DNA from: Pseudomonas cuatrocienegasensis
GTDB lineage: Bacteria > Pseudomonadota > Gammaproteobacteria > Pseudomonadales > Pseudomonadaceae
NCBI RefSeq assembly: GCF_900110925.1
Contig: NZ_FOFP01000001.1
Coordinates: 186,001 to 250,000, forward strand
Length of the DNA: 64,000 nt
Direction of reading: 5' to 3'
Of the stretch, positions 9,741 through 20,796 are shown piece by piece. The position numbers were made by a program, and so were the translations under genes. The notes under the pieces were generated by a model. The model made no database searches and had not been told where the DNA came from. It was given only the letters and a program-made list of their open reading frames with translations. How positions within the stretch are numbered: position 1 is the stretch's first letter; the number at the start of each line of letters is the position of its first letter.

Positions 9741-10722
9741 TGAATGGAAGGCCGAAAAGGCCGACCCGGAAGATGCGAAAAGCTGGAAGCTGCTGGAGAA
9801 AACCCTCCTGGCGGGTGTGCAGGAGCAGCGGCGTGCGCGGCGTTGGGGGATCTTTTTCAAGTCCCTGACCTTCCTTTATCTGTTCGGCGCCTTGGTGCTG
9901 TTCTCGCCGCTGTTGAAGCTGTCGTCGGGCGGCGCTTCCGAGTCGAGTGGCTCAGGGCATACCGCGGTGATTGATGTGCGCGGCATGATCGCCGACAAGG
10001 AGTCGGCCAGTGCTGACAATATTGTCGGCAGCCTGCGCAAGGCGTTCGAGGATGCCAATACCCGTGGCGTGATCCTGCGCATCAACAGCCCAGGCGGTAG
10101 TCCGGTGCAGTCCGGCTACATTTATGACGAGATTCGCCGCCTGCGCGGCGAGTACCCGGCGATCAAGCTGTATGCGGTAATCAGTGATCTGGGGGCTTCG
10201 GGTGCCTATTACATCGCCAGTGCGGCTGATGAAATCTATGCCGATAAGGCCAGTCTGGTCGGCTCGATCGGGGTGACGGCGGCGGGCTTTGGCTTTGTCG
10301 GCATCATGGAGAAGCTGGGTGTCGACCGCCGGGTTTACACCTCGGGTGAGCACAAGGCATTCCTCGATCCGTTCCAGCCGCCTAAAGAAGAGGAAGCACT
10401 GTTCTGGAAGGGTGTGCTGGATACCACGCACAAGCAGTTTATCGACAGCGTCAAGCAGGGGCGTGGCGAGCGGCTCAAGTGGCAGCAGCATCCTGAGCTG
10501 TTCTCGGGGTTGGTCTGGTCGGGTGAGCAGGCGCTGGAGCTTGGTCTGGTCGACGGCTTGGGCAGTACCAGCTATGTCGCGCGTGAAGTGATCGGGCAGA
10601 AGGAAATGGTCGACTTCACCACTCAGGAGTCGCCATTCGATCGTTTTGCCAAGCGTCTGGGTGCGAGCGTGGCGGAGCATCTGGCGTTGTGGATGGGCTT
10701 TCAGGGGCCGTCGCTGCGTTAA
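9733..10722 (+). CDS. S49-family signal peptide peptidase (SppA/SohB-like)
   Basis: 329 residues from ATG 9733, overlapping the HAD stop by eight bases. A single N-terminal membrane anchor covers about residues 38-62 (IFFKSLTFLYLFGALVLFSP), so the protease domain faces the periplasm. The S49 catalytic serine lies in SDLGASGAYYIAS and the general-base lysine in IYADKASLVGSIGV. One protease domain is present, giving the short SppA form rather than the tandem 67-kDa E. coli protein. The family degrades signal peptides left in the membrane. It ends just before a strong terminator shared with convergent maf. Confidence 0.92.
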   Translation: MADEWKAEKADPEDAKSWKLLEKTLLAGVQEQRRARRWGIFFKSLTFLYLFGALVLFSPLLKLSSGGASESSGSGHTAVIDVRGMIADKESASADNIVGSLRKAFEDANTRGVILRINSPGGSPVQSGYIYDEIRRLRGEYPAIKLYAVISDLGASGAYYIASAADEIYADKASLVGSIGVTAAGFGFVGIMEKLGVDRRVYTSGEHKAFLDPFQPPKEEEALFWKGVLDTTHKQFIDSVKQGRGERLKWQQHPELFSGLVWSGEQALELGLVDGLGSTSYVAREVIGQKEMVDFTTQESPFDRFAKRLGASVAEHLALWMGFQGPSLR

Positions 10723-10740
10723 CGTCGCTGTTGTTATGCG

Positions 10741-10767
10741 ACAAGACCCGGCGATGCCGGGTCTTGT
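10741..10767. terminator. Bidirectional terminator between the S49 peptidase gene and maf
   Basis: Perfect 11-base stem CAAGACCCGGC / GCCGGGTCTTG around GAT, placed between two convergent stop codons. The flanking T-tracts are weak. Confidence 0.7.
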
Positions 10768-10771
10768 TCGT

Positions 10772-11350
10772 TCAGGGTAGCTCTACGCCGGCAGCCAGGA
10801 GCATGTCGACCAGGCGGATCAGTGGCAGGCCGATCAGGCTGGTGGCGTCGCTGCCCTCGGTGCTGCGAAACAGGCTGATGCCCAGGCCTTCGGATTTGAA
10901 GCTGCCGGCGCAGTCGTAAGGTTGCTCTCGTTGCAGGTAGCGCTGGATGCAAGCGTCGTCGAGCGTGCGAAAGTGCACGGTAAAGGGCACGCAGTCGACC
11001 TGGCATTGGCCGCTGGCGCTGTCGAGCAGGGCCAGCCCTGTGAGGAAGGTCACGCTGCGACCGCTGGCGCTGCGCAGTTGCTGCTGGGCGCGCTCGAAGG
11101 TGTGCGGTTTGCCGAGCACCTGGTCGTCCAGCACGGCGACCTGATCCGAACCGATGATCAGGTGGTGCGGATACTGGGCGCTCAGGGCGCGGGCCTTGGC
11201 TTCGGCCAGGCGGCGGACCAGGGCCTCGGCAGGCTCGTCAGGTTGGTGGCTTTCGTCGATATCGGGTGCCTGGCTGTCGAACGGCAATTGCAGGCGCGCC
11301 AGCAGTTCGCGGCGGTAGGGCGAGCTGGAGGCCATAAGCAGGGGTGGCAT
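10772..11350 (-). CDS. Maf-like nucleotide pyrophosphatase (YceF type)
   Basis: 192 residues. Maf proteins hydrolyse non-canonical or methylated nucleoside triphosphates to monophosphates; the YceF branch prefers 7-methyl-GTP in E. coli. The signature ASSSPYRRELL is near the N-terminus, with IIGSDQVAVLDDQVLGKP (the Asp base) around residue 68 and the CAGSFKSEGLGISL motif later. The start ATG at 11350 follows AGGAGAAC. It is divergent from yceD, an arrangement also seen in E. coli and P. aeruginosa. Confidence 0.92.
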   Translation of the reverse strand: MPPLLMASSSPYRRELLARLQLPFDSQAPDIDESHQPDEPAEALVRRLAEAKARALSAQYPHHLIIGSDQVAVLDDQVLGKPHTFERAQQQLRSASGRSVTFLTGLALLDSASGQCQVDCVPFTVHFRTLDDACIQRYLQREQPYDCAGSFKSEGLGISLFRSTEGSDATSLIGLPLIRLVDMLLAAGVELP

Positions 11351-11423
11351 GGGGTTCTCCTTATATATAGATAGGCCGGGATTCTAGTAGGCCGCTGCTG
11401 TTGGCGACAGGCTGAATTTCCCT

Positions 11424-11452
11424 TTGACAGGGGGCGGTCTCATCCCTAGAAT
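11424..11452 (+). promoter_or_regulatory. Strong sigma-70 promoter of yceD-rpmF-plsX operon
   Basis: Consensus TTGACA (11424-11429), a 17-base spacer and TAGAAT (11447-11452). The expected start of transcription is at 11458-11460, only a few bases before the yceD ATG at 11462. Confidence 0.85.
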
Positions 11453-11461
11453 GCGCCGCCT

Positions 11462-11989
11462 ATGTCAAATGGTCCGATTCCACCTCACGTTGATCCCCGC
11501 AAGTTGGCTGATCGCGGCGCTACCCTAGAGGGTGAGCTGCAGCTGGCCCATTTGCAGCGTCTCTGTGATCCGCTTGCCGATAATGCCGGCACGGTGCGCG
11601 CGAAGTTCGTCTTTGCGCGTGACGAGCGCAATGCTGTGGTTATTCACAGCGAGCTTGAAGTGGACGTCAAGATGGTTTGCCAGCGTTGTCTGGAACTGGT
11701 TGCTCTGCCTATCCAAAGCGCGTGTGATTACGCTGTGGTGAAAGAAGGTGCGAATACCCAGTCTGTGCCGCAAGGCTATGACGTGCTGGAAGTGGGTGAG
11801 GATCCTCTGGATCTGCTGGCGCTGGTTGAAGATGAGCTGTTGCTCGCTTTGCCCATCGTGCCTGCACATGACCCTAAAGATTGCCAGCAGCCGGCGGGTC
11901 TCGATGAGCCCGAACCGAGCGAGGACGAGGTAACGCGGTCCAACCCGTTCAGTGTATTGGCACAGTTAAAGCGTGACCCAAACGTTTAG
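11462..11989 (+). CDS. yceD: YceD / DUF177 family protein, 23S rRNA accumulation protein
   Basis: 175 residues. The DUF177 core carries the paired cysteines VKMVCQRCLELV and a later Cys in HDPKDCQ, with an acidic C-terminal third. The family is always next to rpmF, and E. coli YceD is linked to 23S rRNA accumulation; its molecular activity is not established. No Shine-Dalgarno is visible and the upstream promoter leaves almost no leader. The stop codon is 13 bases before rpmF. Confidence 0.9.
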   Translation: MSNGPIPPHVDPRKLADRGATLEGELQLAHLQRLCDPLADNAGTVRAKFVFARDERNAVVIHSELEVDVKMVCQRCLELVALPIQSACDYAVVKEGANTQSVPQGYDVLEVGEDPLDLLALVEDELLLALPIVPAHDPKDCQQPAGLDEPEPSEDEVTRSNPFSVLAQLKRDPNV

Positions 11990-12002
11990 GAGTTAATAAG
12001 TT

Positions 12003-12185
12003 ATGGCTGTTCAGCAGAACAAAAAATCCCGTTCCGCCCGTGACATGCGCCGTTCGCACGACGCACTGGAAGGCAATGCTCTGTCGGTTGAGAAGAGCAC
12101 CGGTGAAGTTCACCTGCGTCACCACGTTTCGCCAGAAGGCGTTTACCGTGGTCGTAAAGTGATCGACAAGGGCGCTGACGAGTAA
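12003..12185 (+). CDS. rpmF: 50S ribosomal protein L32
   Basis: 60 residues starting [20 protein letters not shown], the standard gammaproteobacterial L32 beginning, preceded by TAGGAG. It carries no zinc-binding cysteines, as is usual for this branch. It lies between yceD and plsX with gaps of 13 and 3 bases, linking ribosome production to phospholipid and fatty-acid synthesis genes. Confidence 0.97.
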   Translation: MAVQQNKKSRSARDMRRSHDALEGNALSVEKSTGEVHLRHHVSPEGVYRGRKVIDKGADE

Positions 12186-12188
12186 ATC

Positions 12189-13202
12189 TTGTCCGCTCCG
12201 ATCATCGCGATTGATGCAATGGGTGGGGACTTCGGTCCCCACTGCATTGTTCCAGCCAGCATTGCCTGCTTGGCTGAAATCCCCTCGTTGCACCTGGTCC
12301 TAGTCGGCCAACCCAGCCTTTTGAATGAGTTGATTGCCCAGCATGCTGGTGTCGATCGCGCACGCCTGCACGTTGAGCCTGCATCCGAGGTGATCGGTAT
12401 GGACGAGCGGCCGGCGCAGGCCTTACGTGGCAAGCCTGATTCATCTATGCGCGTGGCCCTTGAGCTGGTGCGTGATGGCCGTGCTCATGCCTGTGTCAGT
12501 GCCGGCAACACGGGGGCACTGATGGCGCTGTCGCGCTTCGTGCTCAAGACGCTGCCGGGTATCGATCGGCCCGCTATGGTGACGGCGATTCCGACCCAGG
12601 AGGGTGCTTGTCATCTGTTGGACCTGGGCGCCAATGTCGACTGTAGTGCCGAGCACCTCTATCAGTTTGCGGTGATGGGGGCGGTGGCGGCCGAGGTCCT
12701 GGGCCTGCAGTCGCCGCGCGTCGCGCTGCTGAATGTCGGCACCGAGGAGGTCAAAGGCAATCAGCAGGTCAAGCTGGCTGCGAGTCTGCTGCAGGGCGCG
12801 TCGGGTCTCAATTACATCGGCTTCGTCGAGGGTGATGGTCTGTTTCGTGGCGAGGCCGATGTGGTGGTGTGCGATGGTTTTGTCGGCAATGTCCTGCTCA
12901 AGTCCAGCGAAGGGCTTGCTGCCATGATCGGTGCCAGGCTCGATGCACGCTTCCGGCGCAGCCTGTTCTCGCGCCTCGTCGGTTTCCTGGCCATGCCGCT
13001 GCTAAGGCGTCTGCGCAGCGAGTTGGCGCCTGCGCAATACAACGGTGCCAGCTTTCTTGGTCTGCAGGGCATCGTGGTGAAGAGCCATGGTGCGGCAGGT
13101 CCGCAGGGCTTCGGCAGTGCCATTCGACGTGCCTGTATAGAAGTCGAGCAGGATCTGCCCAGGCGTCTGCGTGGCCGCCTTGAGGCCATGCTCCTGCAAT
13201 GA
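12189..13202 (+). CDS. plsX: Phosphate acyltransferase PlsX
   Basis: 337 residues. PlsX makes acyl-phosphate from acyl-ACP, the donor for PlsY in phospholipid synthesis. The start is TTG at 12189, three bases after the rpmF stop; the protein begins at the conserved [15 protein letters not shown], so no other start fits. The weak start and weak ribosome site imply translation coupled to rpmF. The conserved [12 protein letters not shown] and the [20 protein letters not shown] segments are present. The gene ends 142 bases before fabD. Confidence 0.95.
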   Translation: MSAPIIAIDAMGGDFGPHCIVPASIACLAEIPSLHLVLVGQPSLLNELIAQHAGVDRARLHVEPASEVIGMDERPAQALRGKPDSSMRVALELVRDGRAHACVSAGNTGALMALSRFVLKTLPGIDRPAMVTAIPTQEGACHLLDLGANVDCSAEHLYQFAVMGAVAAEVLGLQSPRVALLNVGTEEVKGNQQVKLAASLLQGASGLNYIGFVEGDGLFRGEADVVVCDGFVGNVLLKSSEGLAAMIGARLDARFRRSLFSRLVGFLAMPLLRRLRSELAPAQYNGASFLGLQGIVVKSHGAAGPQGFGSAIRRACIEVEQDLPRRLRGRLEAMLLQ

Positions 13203-13344
13203 TGGGTTGTCAGGCTGTTTGGGCGGGGGCGCTCATGGCGATGTGACCGCGAGCGCCGGGCCGCCATCCAACTGTCAGTTTCTTGCGCTCGGCCAGGCCT
13301 GGCGCTAATTTCCTGACGATCAGACCTTTAGGAATCCGTTTCCC

Positions 13345-14283
13345 ATGTCCGCATCTCTCGCATTCGTTTTTCCTGGCCAGGGCTCGCAGTCGCTGACCAT
13401 GCTCGCCGAACTCGGCGCGCAGCATGCGCTGATCGGCGAAACTTTCGCCGAAGCCTCTGCCGCGTTGGGCTATGACCTGTGGGCACTGACCCAGCAAGGC
13501 CCGGAAGAGCAGCTCAACCAGACCGACAAGACCCAGCCAGCCATTCTGACCGCCTCAGTCGCATTGTGGCGTCTGTGGCTGGCTCAGGGTGGTGCGCAGC
13601 CGGCATTTGTCGCCGGTCATAGCCTGGGCGAGTATTCAGCGCTGGTCGCTGCGGGCAGCCTGCCATTCGCCGAAGCGGTGAAGCTGGTCGAGCTGCGTGG
13701 TCAATTGATGCAGCAGGCTGTGCCAGCCGGGCAGGGTGGCATGGCCGCCATTCTCGGTTTGGAGGATGCCGACGTGCTGGCTGCCTGCGCCGAAGCCGCT
13801 CAGGGTGAGGTGGTCAGTGCGGTCAATTTCAATGCGCCAGGGCAGGTGGTCATCGCCGGTTCCGCAGCCGCTGTAGTGCGGGCGATTGAGGCCTGCAAGG
13901 CGCGTGGCGCCAAGCGCGCTATGCCGCTGCCGGTCAGCGTGCCGTCGCATTGCGAGCTGATGCGCCCGGCTGCCGAACGTTTTGCCGAGGCCGTGGCGGC
14001 CATTGCCTGGCAAACGCCGCAGATCCCGCTGGTACAGAACGTCAGTGCCGCCGTAGTCGCCGATCTCGAGGCGCTCACGGGAAACCTGTTGGCACAGCTA
14101 TACAGCCCGGTTCGCTGGGTCGAGTCGATGGTTTGCCTGGCTGAGAATGGCGTGACCGATCTTGTCGAATGTGGCCCAGGTAAGGTGCTTTCGGGCCTCA
14201 ATAAGCGCTGTGTGAAGGGTATCAATACCCATAATCTGGACACCCCGGACGCCTTCGCCGCCACTCGTGCGGCGCTGGCCTGA
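13345..14283 (+). CDS. fabD: Malonyl-CoA:ACP transacylase FabD
   Basis: 312 residues. FabD moves malonyl from CoA to acyl carrier protein. Motifs are FVFPGQGSQ at the N-terminus, the nucleophile elbow AGHSLGEYSAL with Ser93, the catalytic histidine in VPSHCELM, and ECGPGKVLSGL near the end. It precedes fabG by 14 bases. Confidence 0.97.
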   Translation: MSASLAFVFPGQGSQSLTMLAELGAQHALIGETFAEASAALGYDLWALTQQGPEEQLNQTDKTQPAILTASVALWRLWLAQGGAQPAFVAGHSLGEYSALVAAGSLPFAEAVKLVELRGQLMQQAVPAGQGGMAAILGLEDADVLAACAEAAQGEVVSAVNFNAPGQVVIAGSAAAVVRAIEACKARGAKRAMPLPVSVPSHCELMRPAAERFAEAVAAIAWQTPQIPLVQNVSAAVVADLEALTGNLLAQLYSPVRWVESMVCLAENGVTDLVECGPGKVLSGLNKRCVKGINTHNLDTPDAFAATRAALA

Positions 14284-14297
14284 TTTAGGAGAGGTTT

Positions 14298-15041
14298 ATG
14301 AGCCTGCAAGGTAAAGTGGCGCTGGTTACCGGCGCGAGCCGTGGCATTGGCCAGGCAATTGCCCTGGAGCTGGGTCGCCAGGGTGCGGTCGTCATCGGCA
14401 CCGCGACATCGGCATCCGGTGCGGAGCGCATTGCTGAAACGTTGAAAGAAAACGGCATCGAAGGCGCTGGCCTGGTACTGGACGTGAGCAATGATGAGTC
14501 CGTTGCCAGTACCCTTGAACACATTCAGCAACACCTCGGTCAGCCGCTGATCCTGGTCAATAATGCCGGTATCACCCGCGATAACCTGATGCTGCGCATG
14601 AAAGATGACGAGTGGTTCGATGTCATCAATACCAACCTCAGCAGCCTGTATCGCCTGACTAAAGCCGTACTGCGCGGTATGACCAAGGCGCGTTATGGTC
14701 GCATTATCAATATCGGTTCGGTTGTAGGCGCCATGGGCAATGCCGGCCAGGTAAACTATGCTGCCGCCAAGGCAGGGCTGGAAGGTTTCGGTCGTGCGCT
14801 GGCGCGTGAAGTGGGGTCGCGAGCGATTACCGTGAATGCCGTAGCGCCGGGCTTTATCGACACCGATATGACCCGTGAGCTGCCGGAAGCGCAGCGTGAT
14901 GCGTTGCTGACACAGATTCCGCTGGGCCGTTTGGGGCAGGCCGAAGAGATCGCGAAAGTGGTCGCTTTCCTTGCTTCCGATGGCGCGGCTTACGTCACAG
15001 GGGCTACTATCCCTGTGAACGGCGGGATGTATATGAGCTAA
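14298..15041 (+). CDS. fabG: 3-oxoacyl-ACP reductase FabG
   Basis: 247 residues, preceded by AGGAGAGG. It is an NADPH-dependent SDR: the cofactor motif TGASRGIG lies at residues 12-19, with NNAG in mid-protein and the catalytic Ser-Tyr-Lys in NIGSVVG and NYAAAKAG. The C-terminal sequence ATIPVNGGMYMS is typical of FabG. It reduces 3-ketoacyl-ACP in each elongation cycle. Confidence 0.97.
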   Translation: MSLQGKVALVTGASRGIGQAIALELGRQGAVVIGTATSASGAERIAETLKENGIEGAGLVLDVSNDESVASTLEHIQQHLGQPLILVNNAGITRDNLMLRMKDDEWFDVINTNLSSLYRLTKAVLRGMTKARYGRIINIGSVVGAMGNAGQVNYAAAKAGLEGFGRALAREVGSRAITVNAVAPGFIDTDMTRELPEAQRDALLTQIPLGRLGQAEEIAKVVAFLASDGAAYVTGATIPVNGGMYMS

Positions 15042-15238
15042 ATGTGACGGATGCCTTCAGAAAACTGTCATAGATGCTGTCTAAAATCCGTTATAAAGCT
15101 GCAACAGGTTTATAGACAGATCGTTGAAGTGTTCCTGGGGGCACCCCGGCATTCAGCTTGAAATGCTAAAAACCCTTTCTATACACTTGGCCGCAGCACA
15201 GTGGCCTGGATTTGTCCCATTAGGAGTGAGAACAACGT
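15042..15238 (+). promoter_or_regulatory. fabG-acpP spacer, likely acpP promoter region
   Basis: 197 non-coding bases. acpP is usually made at much higher level than its neighbours, so a separate promoter is expected here; I cannot pick out a convincing -35/-10 pair. A strong TAGGAG ribosome site sits at the 3' end. Confidence 0.4.
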
Positions 15239-15475
15239 ATGAGCACCATCGAAGAACGCGTCAAGAAAATCGTTGCCGAGCAACTGGGCGTTAAGGAAGA
15301 AGAAGTCACCAACAGCGCTTCCTTCGTCGAAGACCTGGGTGCCGACTCCCTTGACACCGTTGAGCTGGTGATGGCTCTCGAAGAAGAATTCGAGACCGAG
15401 ATCCCGGACGAGCAAGCTGAGAAGATCACCACCGTTCAGGAAGCCATCGATTACGTTACTGCGCACGCGCAATAA
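15239..15475 (+). CDS. acpP: Acyl carrier protein
   Basis: 78 residues, strongly acidic, with the 4'-phosphopantetheine attachment site at Ser37 in [11 protein letters not shown]. It carries growing acyl chains for the Fab enzymes. An intrinsic terminator follows directly, so acpP can be made as a short abundant message. Confidence 0.98.
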   Translation: MSTIEERVKKIVAEQLGVKEEEVTNSASFVEDLGADSLDTVELVMALEEEFETEIPDEQAEKITTVQEAIDYVTAHAQ

Positions 15476-15498
15476 TTCAATCGTCGATTTCTGACACG

Positions 15499-15537
15499 GA
15501 AAAGCCGCACGCCTGTTAAAGGGGTGCGGCTTTTCTT
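15499..15537 (+). terminator. Terminator after acpP
   Basis: Stem AAAAGCCGCAC / GTGCGGCTTTT with an 11-base loop and a T-rich tail, in the acpP-fabF gap. Confidence 0.85.
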
Positions 15538-15581
15538 TAAGCGCTGTCCAAGCGCTGCCAATCGAACAAAAGGAGATTGCT

Positions 15582-16826
15582 GTGTCGCGTAGACGCGTCG
15601 TGGTTACCGGTATGGGCATGGTGTCGCCATTGGGTAACGATGTGCCGAGCAGCTGGCAGGGCATTTTGGCCGGCCGCAGTGGCATTGGCCTGATTGAGCA
15701 TATGGACCTATCTGCCTTTTCCACCCGTTTTGGCGGTTCGGTAAAGGACTTTGACGTCGAGCAATACCTGTCGGTGAAAGAGTCGCGCAAGCTCGACCTT
15801 TTTATCCAGTATGGCTTGGCTGCCAGCTTTCAGGCTGTGCGCCATTCCGGGCTTGAGGTAACCGACGCCAATCGCGAGCGTATCGGTGTTGCCCTGGGTT
15901 CGGGCATTGGCGGCCTGACCAATATCGAAAACAGCTGCAAGGCATTGCACGAGCAGGGTCCACGGCGCATTTCGCCATTTTTCGTTCCTGGCTCGATCAT
16001 CAATATGATTTCCGGCTTCCTGTCGATCCATCTCGGACTGCAGGGCCCTAACTACGCCATCGCTACCGCGTGCACTACGGGCACGCACTGCATTGGTATG
16101 GCAGCACGCAACATCGCCTACGGTGAGGCTGACGTGATGGTCGCAGGCGGTGCTGAAATGGCTGCATGCGGTCTGGGCATTGGTGGCTTTGCTGCGGCCC
16201 GTGCGCTGTCCACCCGCAATGACGACCCAGCCCGTGCCAGCCGCCCCTGGGACAAGGACCGTGATGGTTTCGTGCTGTCCGATGGTGCCGGCACTCTGGT
16301 ACTCGAAGAGCTCGAACATGCGCGTGCGCGTGGTGCCACCATCCATGCCGAGCTGATTGGCTTTGGCATGAGTGGCGATGCCTATCACATGACCTCGCCA
16401 CCCGATGACGGTGCAGGTGCCGCGCGTTGCATGAGCAACGCGTTGCGTGATGCCGGCGTGAGTCCTGAACAGGTGCAGTACATCAATGCCCATGGCACTT
16501 CGACCTCTGCAGGTGACAAGGCAGAGGTGGCGGCGATCAAGTCGGTGTTTGGCGAGCATGCCGCACGACTGGCTGTCAGTTCGACCAAGTCGATGACCGG
16601 CCACTTGCTGGGCGCCGCCGGCGCGGTCGAGGCGATTTTCAGTGTGTTGGCGATCCGCGATCAGATCGCTCCACCGACGATCAACCTGGATAACCCGGAC
16701 GCAGGCTGCGACCTGGACTTCGTGCCGCATCAGGCGCGCTCGATGCCGATTGATGTGGTGCTGTCCAACTCCTTCGGCTTTGGCGGGACCAACGGTTCTC
16801 TGGTGTTCCGCCGGTTCGCCGATTGA
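15582..16826 (+). CDS. fabF: 3-oxoacyl-ACP synthase II FabF
   Basis: 414 residues from GTG 15582, preceded by AGGAG; this gives the conserved beginning [18 protein letters not shown]. It performs the condensation step of chain elongation. The catalytic Cys lies in [12 protein letters not shown] and the two histidines in [11 protein letters not shown] and [15 protein letters not shown], with the [12 protein letters not shown] end motif. The stop codon overlaps the pabC start (TGATG). Confidence 0.97.
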   Translation: MSRRRVVVTGMGMVSPLGNDVPSSWQGILAGRSGIGLIEHMDLSAFSTRFGGSVKDFDVEQYLSVKESRKLDLFIQYGLAASFQAVRHSGLEVTDANRERIGVALGSGIGGLTNIENSCKALHEQGPRRISPFFVPGSIINMISGFLSIHLGLQGPNYAIATACTTGTHCIGMAARNIAYGEADVMVAGGAEMAACGLGIGGFAAARALSTRNDDPARASRPWDKDRDGFVLSDGAGTLVLEELEHARARGATIHAELIGFGMSGDAYHMTSPPDDGAGAARCMSNALRDAGVSPEQVQYINAHGTSTSAGDKAEVAAIKSVFGEHAARLAVSSTKSMTGHLLGAAGAVEAIFSVLAIRDQIAPPTINLDNPDAGCDLDFVPHQARSMPIDVVLSNSFGFGGTNGSLVFRRFAD

Positions 16827-17641
16827 TGCTGACCTGGGTCGATGGTCGGCCGGCTGAGCTGTTGTCGGTACGCGACCGTGGCCTGGCGTACGGCGATGGA
16901 CTATTTGAGACCATCGCCGTGCGTAGCGGGGAACCTCGTCTGCTTGAGCGTCACCTGACACGCTTGGCCGGCGGCTGCGCGCGTCTGTCCATTCCCCTCG
17001 AGCTTGAGCAGGTGAGGGCCGAGTTACTGGCGTTCGCGGCAGCAATCGGTGAGGGGGTAGCCAAGTTGATCCTCACCCGCGGCGACGGACTGCGTGGCTA
17101 CGCACCACCCATGCCAGCGCAGCCGCGGCGCATCCTGCAGGCCGCTCCTGTTCCTGCTTACCCTGCCGCCAATACCTGTGAGGGGGTGCGGCTGTATCCC
17201 TGTAGCACGCGTCTTGCCGAACAGCCATTGCTGGCCGGGCTCAAGCACCTCAATCGGCTTGAGCAGGTCATGGCTCGTGCGGAGTGGAGCGATGCTGCCT
17301 GTGCCGAAGGGTTGATGCGCGATACCCAGGGGCGAGTGGTCGAAGGTGTCTACAGCAACCTGTTTCTGGTCAGCAATGGCCTGTTGATCACTCCAGCGCT
17401 GACCCGGTGTGGCGTCGCCGGGGTGATGCGTGCCGAGTTGCTGGCCTGCGCAGCTGAGCAGGATGTACCTCATGAGGTGCGCGATGTCAGTTTCGATGAG
17501 TTGCTCGCAGCGGATGAGGTGTTGCTCTGTAACAGCCAGTACGGCATCTGGCCAGTAAGAGCGCTGGCTGCGCATGACTGGCCGGTTGGCCCGCTGACCC
17601 GTAAACTGCAGGGCTTCGTTGGCCATCTGGCAGGCTGTTGA
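16826..17641 (+). CDS. pabC: Aminodeoxychorismate lyase PabC
   Basis: 271 residues from ATG 16826, which overlaps the fabF stop. PabC is a fold-type IV PLP enzyme that converts 4-amino-4-deoxychorismate to p-aminobenzoate plus pyruvate for folate. The PLP lysine lies in LAGLKHLNRLEQVMAR, and RDRGLAYGDGLFETI near the N-terminus is characteristic. Overlap with fabF and a three-base gap to mltG show one transcript. Confidence 0.94.
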   Translation: MLTWVDGRPAELLSVRDRGLAYGDGLFETIAVRSGEPRLLERHLTRLAGGCARLSIPLELEQVRAELLAFAAAIGEGVAKLILTRGDGLRGYAPPMPAQPRRILQAAPVPAYPAANTCEGVRLYPCSTRLAEQPLLAGLKHLNRLEQVMARAEWSDAACAEGLMRDTQGRVVEGVYSNLFLVSNGLLITPALTRCGVAGVMRAELLACAAEQDVPHEVRDVSFDELLAADEVLLCNSQYGIWPVRALAAHDWPVGPLTRKLQGFVGHLAGC

Positions 17642-17644
17642 TTC

Positions 17645-18700
17645 GTGATACGTCTATTTTTGTTATTGCTCGAAGGTGCGCTGCTGCTCGCTGGCCTGGC
17701 CCTGGGTTTAGGTGCCTGGCGCCAGCAGGTAGCGCTGGAGCAGCCCCTTAATGTCAGTGAAGAGCGGCTGATCGATGTGCCAGCAGGTGCCACGCCGGGT
17801 GGCGTACTCAATCGCCTGGAGGCCGACGGCGTGCTGGATGACGCCTTCTGGTTGCGCTTGTACTGGCGTTTCAATCTCAAGGATCAGCCACTGCACAGCG
17901 GTGAGTATCGTCTGACCGCCGGCCAGAACGCGCGTGACCTGTTGGCCATGTGGCGCCAGGGTGAGGTCGTGCAATACAGCCTGACGTTGGTTGAGGGCTG
18001 GAGCATCCGCCAGGTGCGCACAGCGCTGGCACGCCAGGAGAAGCTGCAGCAGACCCTAAACGGGGTCAGTGATGCTGAGTTGATGACGCGTTTGGGTGCA
18101 CCAGGGATGAATCCCGAAGGGCGCTTTTTCCCCGATACCTACCGCTTCGTTCGCGGCATGAGCGATTTCGATTTGCTCAAGCAGGCGCATACCCGGTTAG
18201 AGAGTGTGCTGGCCGAAGAGTGGGCCAAGCGTGCCGAGGGGTTACCCTACCGTGACCCCTACGAGGCGCTGATCATGGCGTCGATGATCGAGAAAGAGAC
18301 CGGCGTGCCCCAGGAACGCGGCGAGATCGCCGGGGTCTTCGTGCGTCGTTTGCGTATTGGTATGCGCCTGCAGACCGACCCCACCGTTATCTATGGCTTG
18401 GGCGAGCGCTACAACGGCCGCCTGACCCGCGCTCACCTGCGTGAGCCAACGCCTTACAACACCTACGTGATCGACGGCATGCCGCCGACGCCGATAGCCC
18501 TGGTCGGGCGTGAGGCGATTCATGCGGCGCTGCATCCGGTGGACGGCAAGAGTCTGTACTTTGTCGCCCGGGGCGATGGCAGCCATGTATTCTCCGCAAC
18601 CCTTGAGGCGCACAACCGGGCGGTACGCGAGTATCAGCTCAATCGCCGGGCCGATTACCGATCCAGCCCAGCCCCTGCGCCGCAGCCTGTAACCGAATAA
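17645..18700 (+). CDS. mltG: Endolytic peptidoglycan transglycosylase MltG
   Basis: 351 residues from GTG 17645. One N-terminal membrane helix (IRLFLLLLEGALLLAGLALGLGA) anchors it in the inner membrane. The YceG domain follows, with the catalytic glutamate in ALIMASMIEKETG and the conserved LQTDPTVIYG and PTPYNTYVIDGMPPTPI segments. MltG cleaves nascent glycan strands and sets their length. Confidence 0.95.
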   Translation: MIRLFLLLLEGALLLAGLALGLGAWRQQVALEQPLNVSEERLIDVPAGATPGGVLNRLEADGVLDDAFWLRLYWRFNLKDQPLHSGEYRLTAGQNARDLLAMWRQGEVVQYSLTLVEGWSIRQVRTALARQEKLQQTLNGVSDAELMTRLGAPGMNPEGRFFPDTYRFVRGMSDFDLLKQAHTRLESVLAEEWAKRAEGLPYRDPYEALIMASMIEKETGVPQERGEIAGVFVRRLRIGMRLQTDPTVIYGLGERYNGRLTRAHLREPTPYNTYVIDGMPPTPIALVGREAIHAALHPVDGKSLYFVARGDGSHVFSATLEAHNRAVREYQLNRRADYRSSPAPAPQPVTE

Positions 18701-20321
<1,621 letters not shown>

Positions 20322-20357
20322 AATCGGGCGACATGTAACACTGACCAGGAATGCCGC

Positions 20358-20714
20358 ATGAGCTTGCCACCTAATCTGGGTCCGCGTAACGGTATCTTGT
20401 CTTTGACCATCAAGGACAAGTCCGTGCTCTATGCCGCCTATATGCCCTTCATCAAGAACGGCGGGTTGTTCATCCCGACCAACAAGAGCTACAAGCTGGG
20501 TGACGAAGTCTTCATGCTGCTCAACCTGATGGACGAGCCGGAAAAAATCCCGGTCGCCGGCAAGGTAGTCTGGATCACCCCCAAGGGTGCCCAGGGCAAC
20601 CGTGCTGCCGGGGTTGGCGTGCAGTTCAACGATGGTGACAACACCGCGCGTAACAAGATCGAGACCTACCTGGCCGGTGCGCTGAAGTCCGATCGGCCCA
20701 CTCACACTATGTAG
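20358..20714 (+). CDS. pilZ: Type IV pilus assembly protein PilZ
   Basis: 118 residues. It is the founding PilZ-domain protein, needed for type IV pilus biogenesis through PilF/FimX contacts. The N-terminus NGILSLTIKDKSVLYAAYMP lacks the RxxxR c-di-GMP motif, which agrees with PilZ not binding the nucleotide. The core KLGDEVFMLLNLMDEPEKIPVAGKV and GVGVQFND are intact. Confidence 0.96.
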   Translation: MSLPPNLGPRNGILSLTIKDKSVLYAAYMPFIKNGGLFIPTNKSYKLGDEVFMLLNLMDEPEKIPVAGKVVWITPKGAQGNRAAGVGVQFNDGDNTARNKIETYLAGALKSDRPTHTM

Positions 20715-20796
20715 CAGCGGCACGCCACAAGCGGCAACTAAAGGCGCGAACGCAGCGCCTTGTTGCCGCTTGAAGCCTGTCGCTTGAGGTTTTCTG

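Noticed and set aside
15708..17045. 445-codon minus-strand frame opposite fabF and pabC
   Set aside because: Shadow translation spanning two real genes that overlap by TGATG.
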